DNA from: Actinomycetes bacterium | GTDB taxonomy: Bacteria > Actinomycetota > Acidimicrobiia > Acidimicrobiales > Bog-793 | Direction of reading: 5' to 3' | NCBI GenBank assembly: GCA_021803215.1 | Contig: JAJZLV010000118.1 | Coordinates: 1-35,470 of the forward strand | Length of the DNA: 35,470 nucleotides | Shown: positions 15,575-26,172 of the stretch, in pieces | How the letters are laid out: each line of letters begins with the position of its first letter | Position numbering within the stretch: the stretch's first letter is position 1 | The notes under the pieces: generated by a model | What the model saw: only the letters and a program-made list of their open reading frames with translations | Told to the model about the DNA's origin: nothing | The model's database searches: none | Made by a program: the position numbers and the translations under genes

Positions 15575-16699
15575 GTGGGCCCCGCCCTTCCAAGAGCACA
15601 TCCCGAGCGCCAGGCGGTGAGGGACTTCCTCGCCCGCCACCCGAGCCCGAGCGGGCGAGAGCTCGCCGAGGCGGGCTACGTCGCCCCCCACTGGCCGGCT
15701 CCCTACGGGCGGGGCGCCGACCCGCTCTCCCAGCTCGTCATCGACGAGGAGCTCTCACGGGCAGGGGTCTCGCGCCCCGAGAACCCGATCGGGATCGGCT
15801 GGGCCGGCCCCACCATCCTCGAGGCGGGAAGCGAGGCGCAAAAAGAGCGCTACCTGCTCCCGCTCCTCGCGGGCGAGGAGCTGTGGTGCCAGCTCTTCTC
15901 GGAGCCGGGCGCCGGCTCCGACCTGGCGGCGATCTCGGCGCGAGCGGTGCGCGACGGGGAGAGCTACGTCGTGTCGGGCCAGAAGCTCTGGACCTCGCTC
16001 GCCCACCGGGCCGCCTTCGGCATCCTGCTCGTCCGGACCGACCAGTCGGCCCCCCGCCGCCGCGGCATCACCTATCTCATCTGCCCGATGCGCAGCGACG
16101 GGCTCACGATCCGGCCGATCATCGACATGACCGGCTCGCACAGCTTCAACGAGGTCTTCTTCGACGAGGTGCGGATAGCCGTCGCCAACCGGGTGGGCGA
16201 GGAGAACGATGGCTGGCGCCTTGCCAAGGTGACCCTCGCCAACGAACGGGTCTCGCTCTCGAAAGAGGGCGCCCTCTGGGGAAGGGGACCGACGGCCCGC
16301 GACCTCGTGGCGGCGGTCGGCCGGGGCCAATCCCGGCTCCCGCCCGTGCTTCGCGACCGCCTGACCCGCCTCTGCATCGAAGGAGAGGTCCTCTCCTCGC
16401 TCCGCCAGCGATCGCTGGCCGCCGCCATCGCCGGCCGGAGCCCGGGCCCGGAGGCCTCGGTGCGAAAGGCGCTCGCCGACGCCCACGGCCAGCGCCTGAT
16501 GGACCTCTCCCGCGACCTCGCCGGCCCGGCCGCAGCGCTCGGGCTCGAAGAGGCGGACCGCTTCGGCCCGGAGTACCGCTACGGCTTTTTGTTCTCGCCC
16601 GCTCTCACCATCGGAGGCGGGACGGCCGAGGTGCAGCGAAACATCATCGCCGAACGGCTCCTCGGGCTACCTCGCGAGGCCGAGCTGGAGCAGCCCTAG
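15575..16699 (+). CDS. Acyl-CoA dehydrogenase
   Basis: 374 residues from GTG 15575. The N-terminal helical domain includes GRELAEAGYVAPHWPAPYGR. The FAD/substrate middle domain has LWCQLFSEPGAGSDLAAIS and VSGQKLWTSLAHRA, followed by RGITYLICPM and FNEVFFDEVRI. The C-terminal helical domain ends LTIGGGTAEVQRNIIAERL. All are hallmarks of this flavoprotein family, which makes the first double bond in acyl-CoA breakdown; this subgroup resembles FadE-type enzymes. Substrate is not readable. It ends on a CTAG shared with the convergent Nudix gene. Divergent from the ferredoxin-gltX operon. Confidence 0.93.
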   Translation: MGPALPRAHPERQAVRDFLARHPSPSGRELAEAGYVAPHWPAPYGRGADPLSQLVIDEELSRAGVSRPENPIGIGWAGPTILEAGSEAQKERYLLPLLAGEELWCQLFSEPGAGSDLAAISARAVRDGESYVVSGQKLWTSLAHRAAFGILLVRTDQSAPRRRGITYLICPMRSDGLTIRPIIDMTGSHSFNEVFFDEVRIAVANRVGEENDGWRLAKVTLANERVSLSKEGALWGRGPTARDLVAAVGRGQSRLPPVLRDRLTRLCIEGEVLSSLRQRSLAAAIAGRSPGPEASVRKALADAHGQRLMDLSRDLAGPAAALGLEEADRFGPEYRYGFLFSPALTIGGGTAEVQRNIIAERLLGLPREAELEQP

Positions 16700-17172
16700 C
16701 CCGCCGGAGCCTCGATGGCCGCCAGCAGCCGGTCGACCAGCTCCGCCTGGGAGGGATTCAGCCGGCGGCGCGCCTCGCTCGGCGGAAACCAGGCGAGCCG
16801 GTCCACCTCGGGAAAGAGCTCCACGCGGCCCGAACCCGGCGGCCACTCCAGCTCGAAGAGATTGCTCCTTGCCTGCTCGCAGTCGAGCTCTCCCTCTACT
16901 GCGTAGACCCGCACCCGCTTGCCACCCGCCTGGCGCACCTCTCCGAGCTCGAGGCGCCGGCCGGCCGGGGCGGGAAGGCCGGTCTCCTCCTCGAACTCCC
17001 GCTCGGCCGCGGCGAGCGGCCCTTCCGCCGGCTGGTACTCGCCCTTCGGGACGGTCCAGACGCCGAGGTCGCGCTTTAGAAAGTACGGGCCACCCGGGTG
17101 GGCGAGAAAGAGCTCGAGGCCCTCTTCGCCCTGTCGGCGGTAGACCAGCAGCCCGGCCGAGAGACGGGCCAC
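16696..17172 (-). CDS. Nudix hydrolase
   Basis: 158 residues from GTG 17172. The Nudix box is complete: G44, E50, R58-E59, E62-E63 and G65 in GEYQPAEGPLAAAEREFEEE and TG, matching GX5EX7REUXEEXGU. The N-terminus SAGLLVYRRQGEEGLELFLA and the VWTVPKGEY turn are like DUF-type Nudix proteins annotated as NTP or (di)nucleoside polyphosphate hydrolases. Substrate unknown. It starts three bases after the stop of the mutase gene, so it is the last gene of a minus-strand operon cyclase-mutase-Nudix. Confidence 0.9.
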   Translation of the reverse strand: MARLSAGLLVYRRQGEEGLELFLAHPGGPYFLKRDLGVWTVPKGEYQPAEGPLAAAEREFEEETGLPAPAGRRLELGEVRQAGGKRVRVYAVEGELDCEQARSNLFELEWPPGSGRVELFPEVDRLAWFPPSEARRRLNPSQAELVDRLLAAIEAPAG

Positions 17173-17175
17173 CTC

Positions 17176-18858
17176 TCAGATGGACGGCGTCTCTTGCCAG
17201 CGGCCGAAGACCTCTGCCATGGCCGACATGATCTCGCCCACCGTCGCGTAGGCCGAGACCGCTTGCAGGATCGACGGCATGAGGTTCTCCGACGGCTCTC
17301 CGGCCGCCCGCCGGATCTCGGCCAGCGAGGCATCCACCTCCTCGGCCGAGCGGCGGCCCTTCACGTCGCCCAACCGCTTCAGCTGCAGCTCTTCCACCTC
17401 GGGCCCGATCTGGAGGATCTCCGGCCTTCGCTCCTCGTTGCCCTCCAGGTAGCCGTTCACTCCGACGACGATCCGGCGCCCTTGCGAGATCTTCTGCTCG
17501 TAGCTGTAGGCCGCCTCAGCGATCTCTGCTTGGAACCAGCCCTCTTCTATGCCGGCGTAGACCCCTTCGAGGATCGATCCCTCGCCGAGCTCGTCGAGGT
17601 GGGAGAAGATCTCCTCTGCCCGCCTCTCCATCTCGTCTGTGAGCGCCTCGACGAAATACGAGCCGCCAAGGGGGTCGGCGACGTGGGTCACCCCGATCTC
17701 GTGGGCGATGACCTGCTGGGTGCGCAAGGCGATGCGAGCCGCCTTCTCCGTCGGCAGCGCCAGCACTTCGTCCATCGAGTTGGTGTGGAGGCTCTGGGTG
17801 CCCCCGAGCACGCCCGCCAGGGCCTCGAGGGCCGTGCGGACGATGTTCACCTCGGGTTGCTGGGCGGTGAGAGAGCAGCCGGCGGTCTGGGTGTGGAAGC
17901 GGAGCTGCATCGAGCGCTCGCTCCTCGCCCCGTAACGCTCCTTCATCCAGCGGGCCCAGAGGCGCCGGGCGGCCCGGTACTTGGCGATCTCCTCGAAGAA
18001 GTCGAGGTGGGCGTTGAAAAAGAAGCTCAGGCGCGGGGAGAACTCGTCGACCCCGAGCCCGACCGCCATGGCCGCCTCGACGTATGCGAAACCGTTGGCG
18101 AGGGTGAAGGCGAGCTCCTGGGCGGCCGTCGAGCCGGCCTCGCGGATGTGGTAGCCCGAGACCGAGATCGTGTGCCACTTCGGCATCTCGGCGGTGCAAA
18201 AGCGGATCATGTCGGTGACGACCCTCATCGAGGGGCGGGGTGGGAAGACGTACTCCTTCTGGGCCTGGTACTCCTTCAAGATGTCGTTCTGGATCGTCCC
18301 GCCCAGAGCGGCGCGGGGGGTGCCCGACTTCTCGGCCGCCGCCAGGTACATGGCGAGCAGCACGGCGGCCGGAGAGTTGATCGTCATCGAGGTGGTGACC
18401 GCTGCGAGGTCGATGCCGGCGAAGAGGTCCTCGACATCGGCCAGCGTGTCGACGGCCACTCCGCAGCGGCCGACCTCGCCGAGGGAGTCCGGGTCGTCGG
18501 AGTCCCGACCCATGAGGGTCGGGAGGTCGAAGGCGGTCGAGAGGCCGTCGCCGCCCGAACGGAGGATCTCTTTGAAGCGGACGTTGGTGTCCTCGGCCGT
18601 CCCGAAGCCGGCGAAGAGCCGCATCGTCCAGAGCTTCGATCGGTACATCGAGGCGTACGGGCCCCGCGTGTAGGGGTAGACACCGGGCCGGGCCTCTTCG
18701 GGGGGGCCGTAGACGGGGTCGAGCGGGATGCCCGACATCGTCTCGAAGTCGGCATCGCGCAGCCTGGAGGCCTCGTAGAGGCGCTGCCAGCGCTCTCCGG
18801 GCGAGGTCGCCGCCGCCTCGCCCGCCACCTGTTGCTCCTCGCCAGCGCCTGTGCTCAC
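17176..18858 (-). CDS. B12-dependent acyl-CoA mutase large subunit, isobutyryl-CoA-mutase-like
   Basis: 560 residues from GTG 18858 (VSTGAGEEQQVAGEAAATSP). The TIM-barrel substrate domain is complete: YPYTRGPYASMYRSKLWTM, AFDLPTLMGRDSDDP, GTIQNDILKEYQAQKEYVFP, ISVSGYHIREAG and QSLHTNSMDEVLALPTEKA. There is no cobalamin-binding domain (no DxHxxG), so a separate small subunit is needed; none is in the window. Residues that set substrate choice in methylmalonyl-CoA mutase are Y89 and R207. Counting from the shared H244 (here H237), the equivalents are F82 (RLFAGFG) and Q200 (YQAQKEY), the pair known from isobutyryl-CoA mutase. I therefore favour isobutyryl/n-butyryl-CoA over succinyl/methylmalonyl-CoA as substrates. 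It follows the cyclase by 43 bases. Confidence 0.88.
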   Translation of the reverse strand: MSTGAGEEQQVAGEAAATSPGERWQRLYEASRLRDADFETMSGIPLDPVYGPPEEARPGVYPYTRGPYASMYRSKLWTMRLFAGFGTAEDTNVRFKEILRSGGDGLSTAFDLPTLMGRDSDDPDSLGEVGRCGVAVDTLADVEDLFAGIDLAAVTTSMTINSPAAVLLAMYLAAAEKSGTPRAALGGTIQNDILKEYQAQKEYVFPPRPSMRVVTDMIRFCTAEMPKWHTISVSGYHIREAGSTAAQELAFTLANGFAYVEAAMAVGLGVDEFSPRLSFFFNAHLDFFEEIAKYRAARRLWARWMKERYGARSERSMQLRFHTQTAGCSLTAQQPEVNIVRTALEALAGVLGGTQSLHTNSMDEVLALPTEKAARIALRTQQVIAHEIGVTHVADPLGGSYFVEALTDEMERRAEEIFSHLDELGEGSILEGVYAGIEEGWFQAEIAEAAYSYEQKISQGRRIVVGVNGYLEGNEERRPEILQIGPEVEELQLKRLGDVKGRRSAEEVDASLAEIRRAAGEPSENLMPSILQAVSAYATVGEIMSAMAEVFGRWQETPSI

Positions 18859-18901
18859 CCGAGAAAGTCTAGAGGCGGTACGGCTCGAGCCGCCGAGAGG
18901 C

Positions 18902-20494
18902 TCAGCGGGCCGCCACACAGACGCAGTTGCGCCCCTTGTTCTTGGCCCGGTACATCGCCGCGTCGGCCTTGGCGAGCAAGCTGGCGGCATCGAGGCCGTC
19001 CCGGCCGACGGCCGCCACCCCGATCGAGACCCTGATCGGGATGTCGCCACAGAGCTCGGAGAGGTCGACCGCCTCCACCCTGGCCCGGAGGGACTCGGCC
19101 AGGTTGGCTCCCGTCTCGCGATCGGTGGCCGGCAGGAGGGCGACGAACTCCTCCCCGCCGTAGCGGGCCACGAGGTCGCCCCGCCTCAGCCGCTCCCGGA
19201 GCACCTCGGCCACCCGCTTGAGCAGCCGGTCGCCCGTTGCATGCCCGAAGGTGTCGTTCACCGTCTTGAAGTGGTCGATGTCGACGAAAAGGAGGGCGGC
19301 CGGCTCCTGGAAGTGCTCGTAGCGGGTGATCGAGACCCCGATCACCTCTTCGAGGGCCCGGCGGTTGGCGAGCCCCGTCAGCGGATCCGTCTGCGCCTCG
19401 GCCTGCACCGCCTCGAAGCGGCGGGCCTGGATGACGGCGGCGGCACACTGGTCGGCGAAGTACTCAAGGGTCTCGATGTGGGCCCGATCCGGCAGCAACC
19501 CGTTCGAGGACTCGTCGAGGGAGATGAGGCCGAGCAGCTCGCCGCTCTTCTCGACGAGCGGGACGATCAGCATGTCCTCGGGGTGCCACTGGCCCTCCTT
19601 CCAGTCCCGTTCGACCTTCGGCACGTTCGTCTTGCGGTGCAGATCGCTCGGCATCTCGAAGCGGCTGTGGTCGAACAGGTAGGAGCGGCTCACCTGCATG
19701 GCGGGATGCATGAGGGGGGCGAAATCGTCGAGGCTGAGCACGGTCGCCCGCAGCTCGGCGTCCTCTTCGGGGCTGAGGCCGACAGTCGCCCGGCACTCGA
19801 GGCGACCCTCCTCGAGGAGGTTCACGGCCGCCCGGTCGAATCCGCCGGCCGAGGTCATGGCGACAGCCATCTCGTGCAGCACCTCGTCGAGCAGGATGCC
19901 GCCTCGCACCTCGGCGCTCGCCATGAAGAGAGCTTCGAGCTGGCGTCGCTGGGCCTCGACCACGGCGAGGGCGGAGCGCTCGAGCGCCCTCGTGCGGACG
20001 AACTCGAGGCCGACCACGGTCAGCTCGGCGAGCGCCTCGAGCAGGAGGGCCTGGTCGTAGTTGGGCAGCTCGCCCGAGCTCGGGACGTCGGGGTTCAAGA
20101 GCCCGAGGACGGCGCCGTCGCTGCCGATGAGCGGGACGAAGAGGAAGGACTCGGGCCGCCAGCTCCCGAGCGGCCCGGCCACGCCGGTCTCGACCATGGC
20201 GCCGGCCACCTCCTCGTCTTGGAGGACGGGATGGCCACCTTCCACCACGTAGAGACGGCCGTTCTGGCTGGCGGCCGCCAAAAGCCGCTCGAAGCCCTCG
20301 GTCGTGAGCGTGCGGCTCCGCACCCGCGCCTCCACCTCGGCAGGCAGCCCCTCCCCGGCTGCGAAGCGGAAGCCGCCGTCGTCGCTCCGCAAGGCGACGG
20401 CGCAGGTGCCGAAGCCCACCTGCTCTGTGGCAGTGCGACAGACGAGGTGGAGCAACTCGAGCTCGTCCTCGACGCTGCTCAACCGGCGCGCCAA
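18902..20494 (-). CDS. GAF-GAF-GGDEF diguanylate cyclase
   Basis: 530 residues from TTG 20494. The frame stays open for about 100 bases upstream and is protein-like there (TASHLRGVLQLARRLSSVED), but offers no ATG or GTG, so the start is uncertain. Two GAF domains, about residues 10-165 and 190-350, precede the catalytic domain. That domain begins with TDPLTGLANRRALEEVI, has LLFVDIDHFKTVNDTFGHA, and the active site R-Y-GGEEF at 446-450. R437-R-G-D440 five residues before it is an RxxD I-site, so product inhibition is expected. It makes c-di-GMP from two GTP; the GAF domains sense an unknown ligand. No membrane segments. Confidence 0.93.
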   Translation of the reverse strand: MARRLSSVEDELELLHLVCRTATEQVGFGTCAVALRSDDGGFRFAAGEGLPAEVEARVRSRTLTTEGFERLLAAASQNGRLYVVEGGHPVLQDEEVAGAMVETGVAGPLGSWRPESFLFVPLIGSDGAVLGLLNPDVPSSGELPNYDQALLLEALAELTVVGLEFVRTRALERSALAVVEAQRRQLEALFMASAEVRGGILLDEVLHEMAVAMTSAGGFDRAAVNLLEEGRLECRATVGLSPEEDAELRATVLSLDDFAPLMHPAMQVSRSYLFDHSRFEMPSDLHRKTNVPKVERDWKEGQWHPEDMLIVPLVEKSGELLGLISLDESSNGLLPDRAHIETLEYFADQCAAAVIQARRFEAVQAEAQTDPLTGLANRRALEEVIGVSITRYEHFQEPAALLFVDIDHFKTVNDTFGHATGDRLLKRVAEVLRERLRRGDLVARYGGEEFVALLPATDRETGANLAESLRARVEAVDLSELCGDIPIRVSIGVAAVGRDGLDAASLLAKADAAMYRAKNKGRNCVCVAAR

Positions 20495-20673
20495 TTGAAG
20501 GACACCGCGCAGATGCGACGCCGTGGTGTCGAATTCGCCAGGCCAGCCCTCGGCCCCCGGTGGTGTGGCTACCCCTGTGACAGCTCGATGCTAAAGCTCG
20601 CGGCGGCCCCGTGCTCGGAAATGGGACTTATGGCGGTCGACCCGGACCGCCCGGGTTTGCTAGACCGCACGAC

Positions 20674-21810
20674 ATGCATGTCGCCGTTCCCCGCGAGAGC
20701 GCCGCCGACGAGCGACGCGTCGCCCTCGTGCCGGACGCCATCGGGCGGCTGAAGGCACGGGGCGTCGAGGCAGTCGTAGAAAGAGGGGCTGGCGAGGGCG
20801 CCCTCTTCGCCGACGCCTCCTACGAGGAGAAAGGCGCCCGGCTCGCCTCCTCGCCGGCCGAGGCCTTCGGCGCCGCCGACGTCGTCTGCAAGGTGCAGGC
20901 GCCGACGCCGCAAGAGGCGGCGTTGATCAAAAAGGGCGCCGCTCTCATCTCCTTTCTGCAGCCGGCAGCCGACCCGCAGCTGATCGGAGTGCTCTCCGAG
21001 CGGCACGTCTCGGCTTTCAGCCTCGACCTCCTGCCCCGCATCAGCCGGGCCCAGTCGATGGACGCCCTCAGCTCGCAGGCGACCGTCTCGGGCTACGAGG
21101 CGGCCCTCATCGCGGCGAGACGGCTGCCCCGCTTCTTCCCGATGTTCATGACGGCCGCCGGCACCGTGCCGCCCGCCAAGGTGCTCGTGCTCGGAGCCGG
21201 CGTCGCCGGGCTGCAGGCGATAGCCACGGCGAGGCGGCTCGGCGCCGTCGTCCGGGCCTACGACGTCCGCCCGGCGGCGGCCGACGAGGTGCGCTCCCTC
21301 GGAGCGACCTTCGTCGAGCTCGCCCTCGAGGCCCAGGAGGGAACCGGCGGCTACGCCCGTGAGCAGTCCGAGGACTTCCTCGCCCGCCAGCGAGAGCTGA
21401 TCGCCAAGGAGGTGGCGGCGGCCGACGTGGTGATAACAACCGCCGCCATCCCGGGTCGCAGGGCCCCTGTCCTCGTGACCGCCTCTATGGTCACCCAGAT
21501 GGCACCCGGGAGCGTCATAGTCGACCTGGCAGCCGAGACGGGCGGCAACTGCGAGCTCTCCCGCCCGGGAGAGGAGTTCGAGTCAAACGGCGTGGTGATC
21601 CACGGCGTGCGCAACCTGCCGAGCCAGATGGCGACCCACGCGAGCTTCCTCTACTCCCGCAACGTGAGCGAGCTCCTCGGGCTCATGGTGAAAGAGGGCG
21701 GGTTCGCCCCCGACTTCTCCGACGAGATTGTCGCCGGCACCTGCGTCACCCACGCCGGCGAGGTGAGGAACGAGGCCGCCAGGGCGGCGCTGGAAGGGGT
21801 GGAGGCGTGA
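20674..21810 (+). CDS. pntAA: Proton-translocating NAD(P) transhydrogenase, subunit alpha part 1
   Basis: 378 residues from ATG 20674 (MHVAVPRESAADERRVALVP). This is domain I, the soluble NAD(H)-binding part. Visible are the Rossmann motif KVLVLGAGVAGLQAIATAR, the RAYDVRPAAADEVRSLGA strand, the mobile-loop region and the end GTCVTHAGEVRN. The N-terminal half has the alanine-dehydrogenase-like fold (LQPAADPQLI). It has no membrane helices, in keeping with a split alpha subunit. The stop TGA overlaps the next start (GTGA), so the three pnt genes are translationally coupled. Divergent from the diguanylate cyclase gene, with 179 bases between. Confidence 0.95.
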   Translation: MHVAVPRESAADERRVALVPDAIGRLKARGVEAVVERGAGEGALFADASYEEKGARLASSPAEAFGAADVVCKVQAPTPQEAALIKKGAALISFLQPAADPQLIGVLSERHVSAFSLDLLPRISRAQSMDALSSQATVSGYEAALIAARRLPRFFPMFMTAAGTVPPAKVLVLGAGVAGLQAIATARRLGAVVRAYDVRPAAADEVRSLGATFVELALEAQEGTGGYAREQSEDFLARQRELIAKEVAAADVVITTAAIPGRRAPVLVTASMVTQMAPGSVIVDLAAETGGNCELSRPGEEFESNGVVIHGVRNLPSQMATHASFLYSRNVSELLGLMVKEGGFAPDFSDEIVAGTCVTHAGEVRNEAARAALEGVEA

Positions 21811-22333
21811 GCGGCTCCGACATCCTCACCCTCGTGACGGTCTTCGTCCTCTCGGCCTTCGTCGGCTTCGAGGTGATCTCGAAGGTCCCGAGCGTCCTGC
21901 ACACCCCCCTCATGTCGGGGACCAACGCCGTGCACGGCGTGGTGCTCGTCGGCTCGATGGCCATCCTCGGCACGGCCCACGGGGCCCTCGAGGTCACCCT
22001 CGGCTTCATCGCCGTCGTGCTCTCCACCGTCAACGTCGTCGGGGGCTTCGTGGTGACCGATCGGATGCTCGAGATGTTCAAGGGCCGCCAGCCCGGGCGG
22101 CCGGCCCGCCCCGAGCCGGCGACCGCCCCGAACCCGCCCGAAGCGGCCCCTCTGGCGACAGAGCCCGCCGGGCCCGAGGAGCCGGCCAACCAGGCTGAGG
22201 CACCGGACGGGGCGCCGGGCCCGGCGCCGGCCACCGCCGGCCTCGACCAGCCGACCGAGGTCCTCTCCACGGCCGCGGCGCCCCCGGACGACACCCAGGT
22301 CGTCGAGATCGACGAGAAGGGCGGTGAGGCCAG

Positions 22334-22337
<4 letters not shown>
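21807..22337 (+). CDS. pntAB: Transhydrogenase subunit alpha part 2, with long Pro/Ala-rich tail
   Basis: 176 residues from GTG 21807. The first 90 or so are the expected membrane domain: ILTLVTVFVLSAFVGFEVIS, SVLHTPLMSGTNAVHGVVLV, TLGFIAVVLSTVNVVGGFVV and TDRMLEMFK, three helices. From about residue 93 a roughly 80-residue tail follows, rich in Pro, Ala and Glu, ending QVVEIDEKGGEAR. PntAB proteins are normally about 100 residues, so the tail is an addition of unknown role, probably disordered and cytoplasmic. It overlaps both neighbours by four bases. Confidence 0.93.
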
Positions 22338-23712
<1,375 letters not shown>

Positions 23713-23716
<4 letters not shown>

Positions 23717-24810
23717 CCCGCCGCCAGCTGCCCGCCGGCCTCGGCCAGCTGGGCGAAGAGGAGGGTGCCCTGGCCGGTCGGGCGGCTCGACAGGACGACC
23801 ACGTCGACGGCGCTCGAGCCGACCAGGTGCTCGGCTCCGTTCACCACGACCATCTCGCCCTCCGGCAGGTAGCCGACCGCCTGGTTCTCCTGGCGGCCGG
23901 CCCGGACGAGGTCGATCCTGAGGTGCTCACCCGGGACGTGGTCGGGGCTGAGGTCGCCCGCCAGCGCCCGCAACTCGACCACCGGGAGGCCGGTCCGGCC
24001 GGCCGCTCTCGCCACCTCGGCCGAGCAGGTGACGAGGCGGGCTCCGAGCTCGGAGGCGAGCTGCAGGACCTTCTCCTCTCTGAGGGCCAGACCGGCGAGC
24101 TCGCCGGGCACCAGGCTCACCACCACCCCGGCCTCGCCCAGGGCCTGCAGGGCCTCGAGCCCCCGTTGGGCCCGCCGGCTGGCGACCGGGTCCGGCCCGT
24201 CCGCCAGGCTCCGCAGCTCGTCCGCCACCACCTGGGGCAAGAGGAGCTCCCGGCCGAGCAGGCCCGCCCGGCCGAGCACGAGCAGGCAGCGGTCCATCAC
24301 CGCCGAGCTGTCGACCATGACGGCGCCCTCCGGCGCCTGCTGGAAGGGAGCCAGCTGGCGGGTGATGCGGGCCGCCTCGGCCAGGCGGCGGCCGTTCGTC
24401 CGCCCGAGGCGGAGCCCGAGCGCCCCGGCCGTCCAGGCGACGGCCGCCGCCGCCGGATAGTCGAAGGTCCCCCGCGCGAAGATGAAGATGGGGAGGCAGG
24501 CGAGGGCGCCGAGGATGAACCCGAGGCCGCCGAGGAGCGCGCCCGAGAGCACCTCGATGGCAGGCACCTCGAGGAGCGAGCTGTCGGCTCGGCGCACCTC
24601 CCGAGCCACGAACCGCCCGGCCACGCCGCCCGCCACGTAGCCGACGAGGACCCCGACGACCGCCCCGAGCACCCGTCCGCCCCCGCCGTCGATGCCGGCG
24701 CCGAGGCCGAGGCCGGTTGTCGCCCCGACGAGGACGACCGTGAGCCGGAGGACCTCGACGAAGACGGCTGCGCCCCGCTTGCTTTGTGCAGGAGACGGCG
24801 CCAAGCTCAC
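23713..24810 (-). CDS. PIN/TRAM domain membrane protein, YacL-like
   Basis: 365 residues from GTG 24810 (VSLAPSPAQSKRGAAVFVEV); the start is uncertain. Four membrane segments (about residues 15-165: VLRLTVVLVGATTGLGLGAG, VLGAVVGVLVGYVAGGVAG, LSGALLGGLGFILGALACLP, AAAVAWTAGALGLRLG) are followed by a PIN nuclease-like domain starting MVDSSAVMDRC, with a second acidic cluster VVADELRSLADG and a late LVTCSAEVARAAG. A TRAM domain follows at the C-terminus (RAGRQENQAVGYLPEGEMV, then SSAVDVVVLSSRPTGQGTLL). This is the YacL architecture, conserved in Gram-positives, with a proposed but unproven RNA role. The third PIN acid is less clear. Confidence 0.88.
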
Positions 24811-24900
24811 CCGAGCAGCATCGGCAGTTGCGGGCCGGAGCTTGAGAAGACCAGCCCCTGCCTGCCACCGGGCGCGGGGCAGGACTACGCTCCCGCAGCC

Positions 24901-26172
24901 ATGCGGCAAGGGCGGAGAAGATGCCGGCTACCGGCCCTCCTGGCGCTCCTCGGTGCCTGCAGCCTTCTCGCAGGGGCCTGCGGGATCCTCGGCCGGCCGG
25001 CCGCCAGCTCCTCTCCGCCGCCCCCGACGAGCGTCTACAACAAGTTCGTCGGCATAGAGCAGCAGGCCTACAAGACGGCCCTTTCCGACCTGAAGGGCTT
25101 GGCCCTGCCCAAGAGGGCCGGCGCCCCGGCTCCCTCGCTGCCGCCGGACGCCTTCGGCAAGGGACTCCGCTCCCACCTCGTCCTCGGCTTCCTCCCGAGC
25201 TGGGAGATCTACCGGGCCTCCTCCATCGACTACCGGGCGCTCAGCGAGGTGAGCTACTTCGCCCTCCAGGTCGAGCCGGGGGGCAAGATCCTCCGCTCGG
25301 GCCAGGGATGGAACGTGCTGCGGCGAGGTGGCGTCGGCCAAGTCGTGGCCGACGCCCACCTGGCGGGCGACCGCGCGCTCCTCACGCTCTACACCGGCAC
25401 CGCCTCGACCATCTCCCAGATGGCAAAGGCCCCGCTCGCCGCCGGGACCGAGCTCGCCGCCGAGGTGGCGCCGCTGCTGGCGACCTACCACTTCGACGGG
25501 GTCGACCTCGACTTCGAGAGCCAGCAGGGCTCGGCCCGGGCCGGCTTCACCGCCTTCGTGGCCGCCTTCGCCAAGGCGCTCCACCTGCGGGGTCCGCACT
25601 ACCAGATAGTGCTCAACACCTTCCCCCAGGCGGCGGTGGACCCGGACGGCCTCTACGACGTGAAGGCGCTCGCCCGATATGTCAACGACCTCTTCGTCAT
25701 GGCCTACGACATGGGCTCCACCTCCTCGCCCGGCCCGACGGCCCCTCTCGTCGGGCTCAACCTGACAGATGCCTCCGTCCTCGCCTCCTACGAGGCGGTG
25801 GTGCCGGCGAGAAAGATCATCCTCGGAATCCCCTTTTACGGCTACGACTTCACCGCCAGCGGGAAGAGCCCGCCTGCGGTCACCCTCGGCGGCCCGGTGG
25901 CGGTCACCTACGCCTCGATAGCCGCCACCGGGCGGAGCGCTCTTTGGGACCCGTCCTCGCAGACTCCCTACATCTCGTTCAAACGGTCCGGCCAGTGGCA
26001 CCAGACCTGGTTCGACGACCCGGTCTCGGTCGCGCTCAAGGTGGCGCTCGCCGCCGCCTTCCACACCGCCGGCGTCGGCGTCTGGGAGCTCGGCATGGCC
26101 GCCGGCCGCCCGGCCATGGTGCGGGCGCTCGACGGCGGCTCCCCCCCGCTCCGGCTGCCTGCCGCCGGCTAG
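24901..26172 (+). CDS. GH18-like secreted lipoprotein
   Basis: 423 residues from ATG 24901. Arg-rich start and a hydrophobic core (LPALLALLGACSLLAGAC) with a lipobox ending at C20 or C27 indicate a lipoprotein. A Pro-rich linker follows. The glycoside hydrolase 18 domain spans about residues 90-415: HLVLGFLPSWEIYRASSIDY, LLTLYTGTASTIS, then D199-G-V-D202-L-D204-F-E206, the DxxDxDxE active-site motif with the catalytic Glu present. Later come NDLFVMAYDMGSTSSPGPT and IILGIPFYGYDF. It could cleave N-acetylglucosamine-containing glycans at the outer face of the membrane. It is transcribed away from the PIN protein and ends on a CTAG shared with the GNAT gene. Confidence 0.88.
   Translation: MRQGRRRCRLPALLALLGACSLLAGACGILGRPAASSSPPPPTSVYNKFVGIEQQAYKTALSDLKGLALPKRAGAPAPSLPPDAFGKGLRSHLVLGFLPSWEIYRASSIDYRALSEVSYFALQVEPGGKILRSGQGWNVLRRGGVGQVVADAHLAGDRALLTLYTGTASTISQMAKAPLAAGTELAAEVAPLLATYHFDGVDLDFESQQGSARAGFTAFVAAFAKALHLRGPHYQIVLNTFPQAAVDPDGLYDVKALARYVNDLFVMAYDMGSTSSPGPTAPLVGLNLTDASVLASYEAVVPARKIILGIPFYGYDFTASGKSPPAVTLGGPVAVTYASIAATGRSALWDPSSQTPYISFKRSGQWHQTWFDDPVSVALKVALAAAFHTAGVGVWELGMAAGRPAMVRALDGGSPPLRLPAAG

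Noticed and set aside
17176-18858. Plain methylmalonyl-CoA mutase
   Set aside because: The two residues that set succinyl/methylmalonyl specificity are Phe and Gln instead of Tyr and Arg, although overall similarity alone would suggest it.
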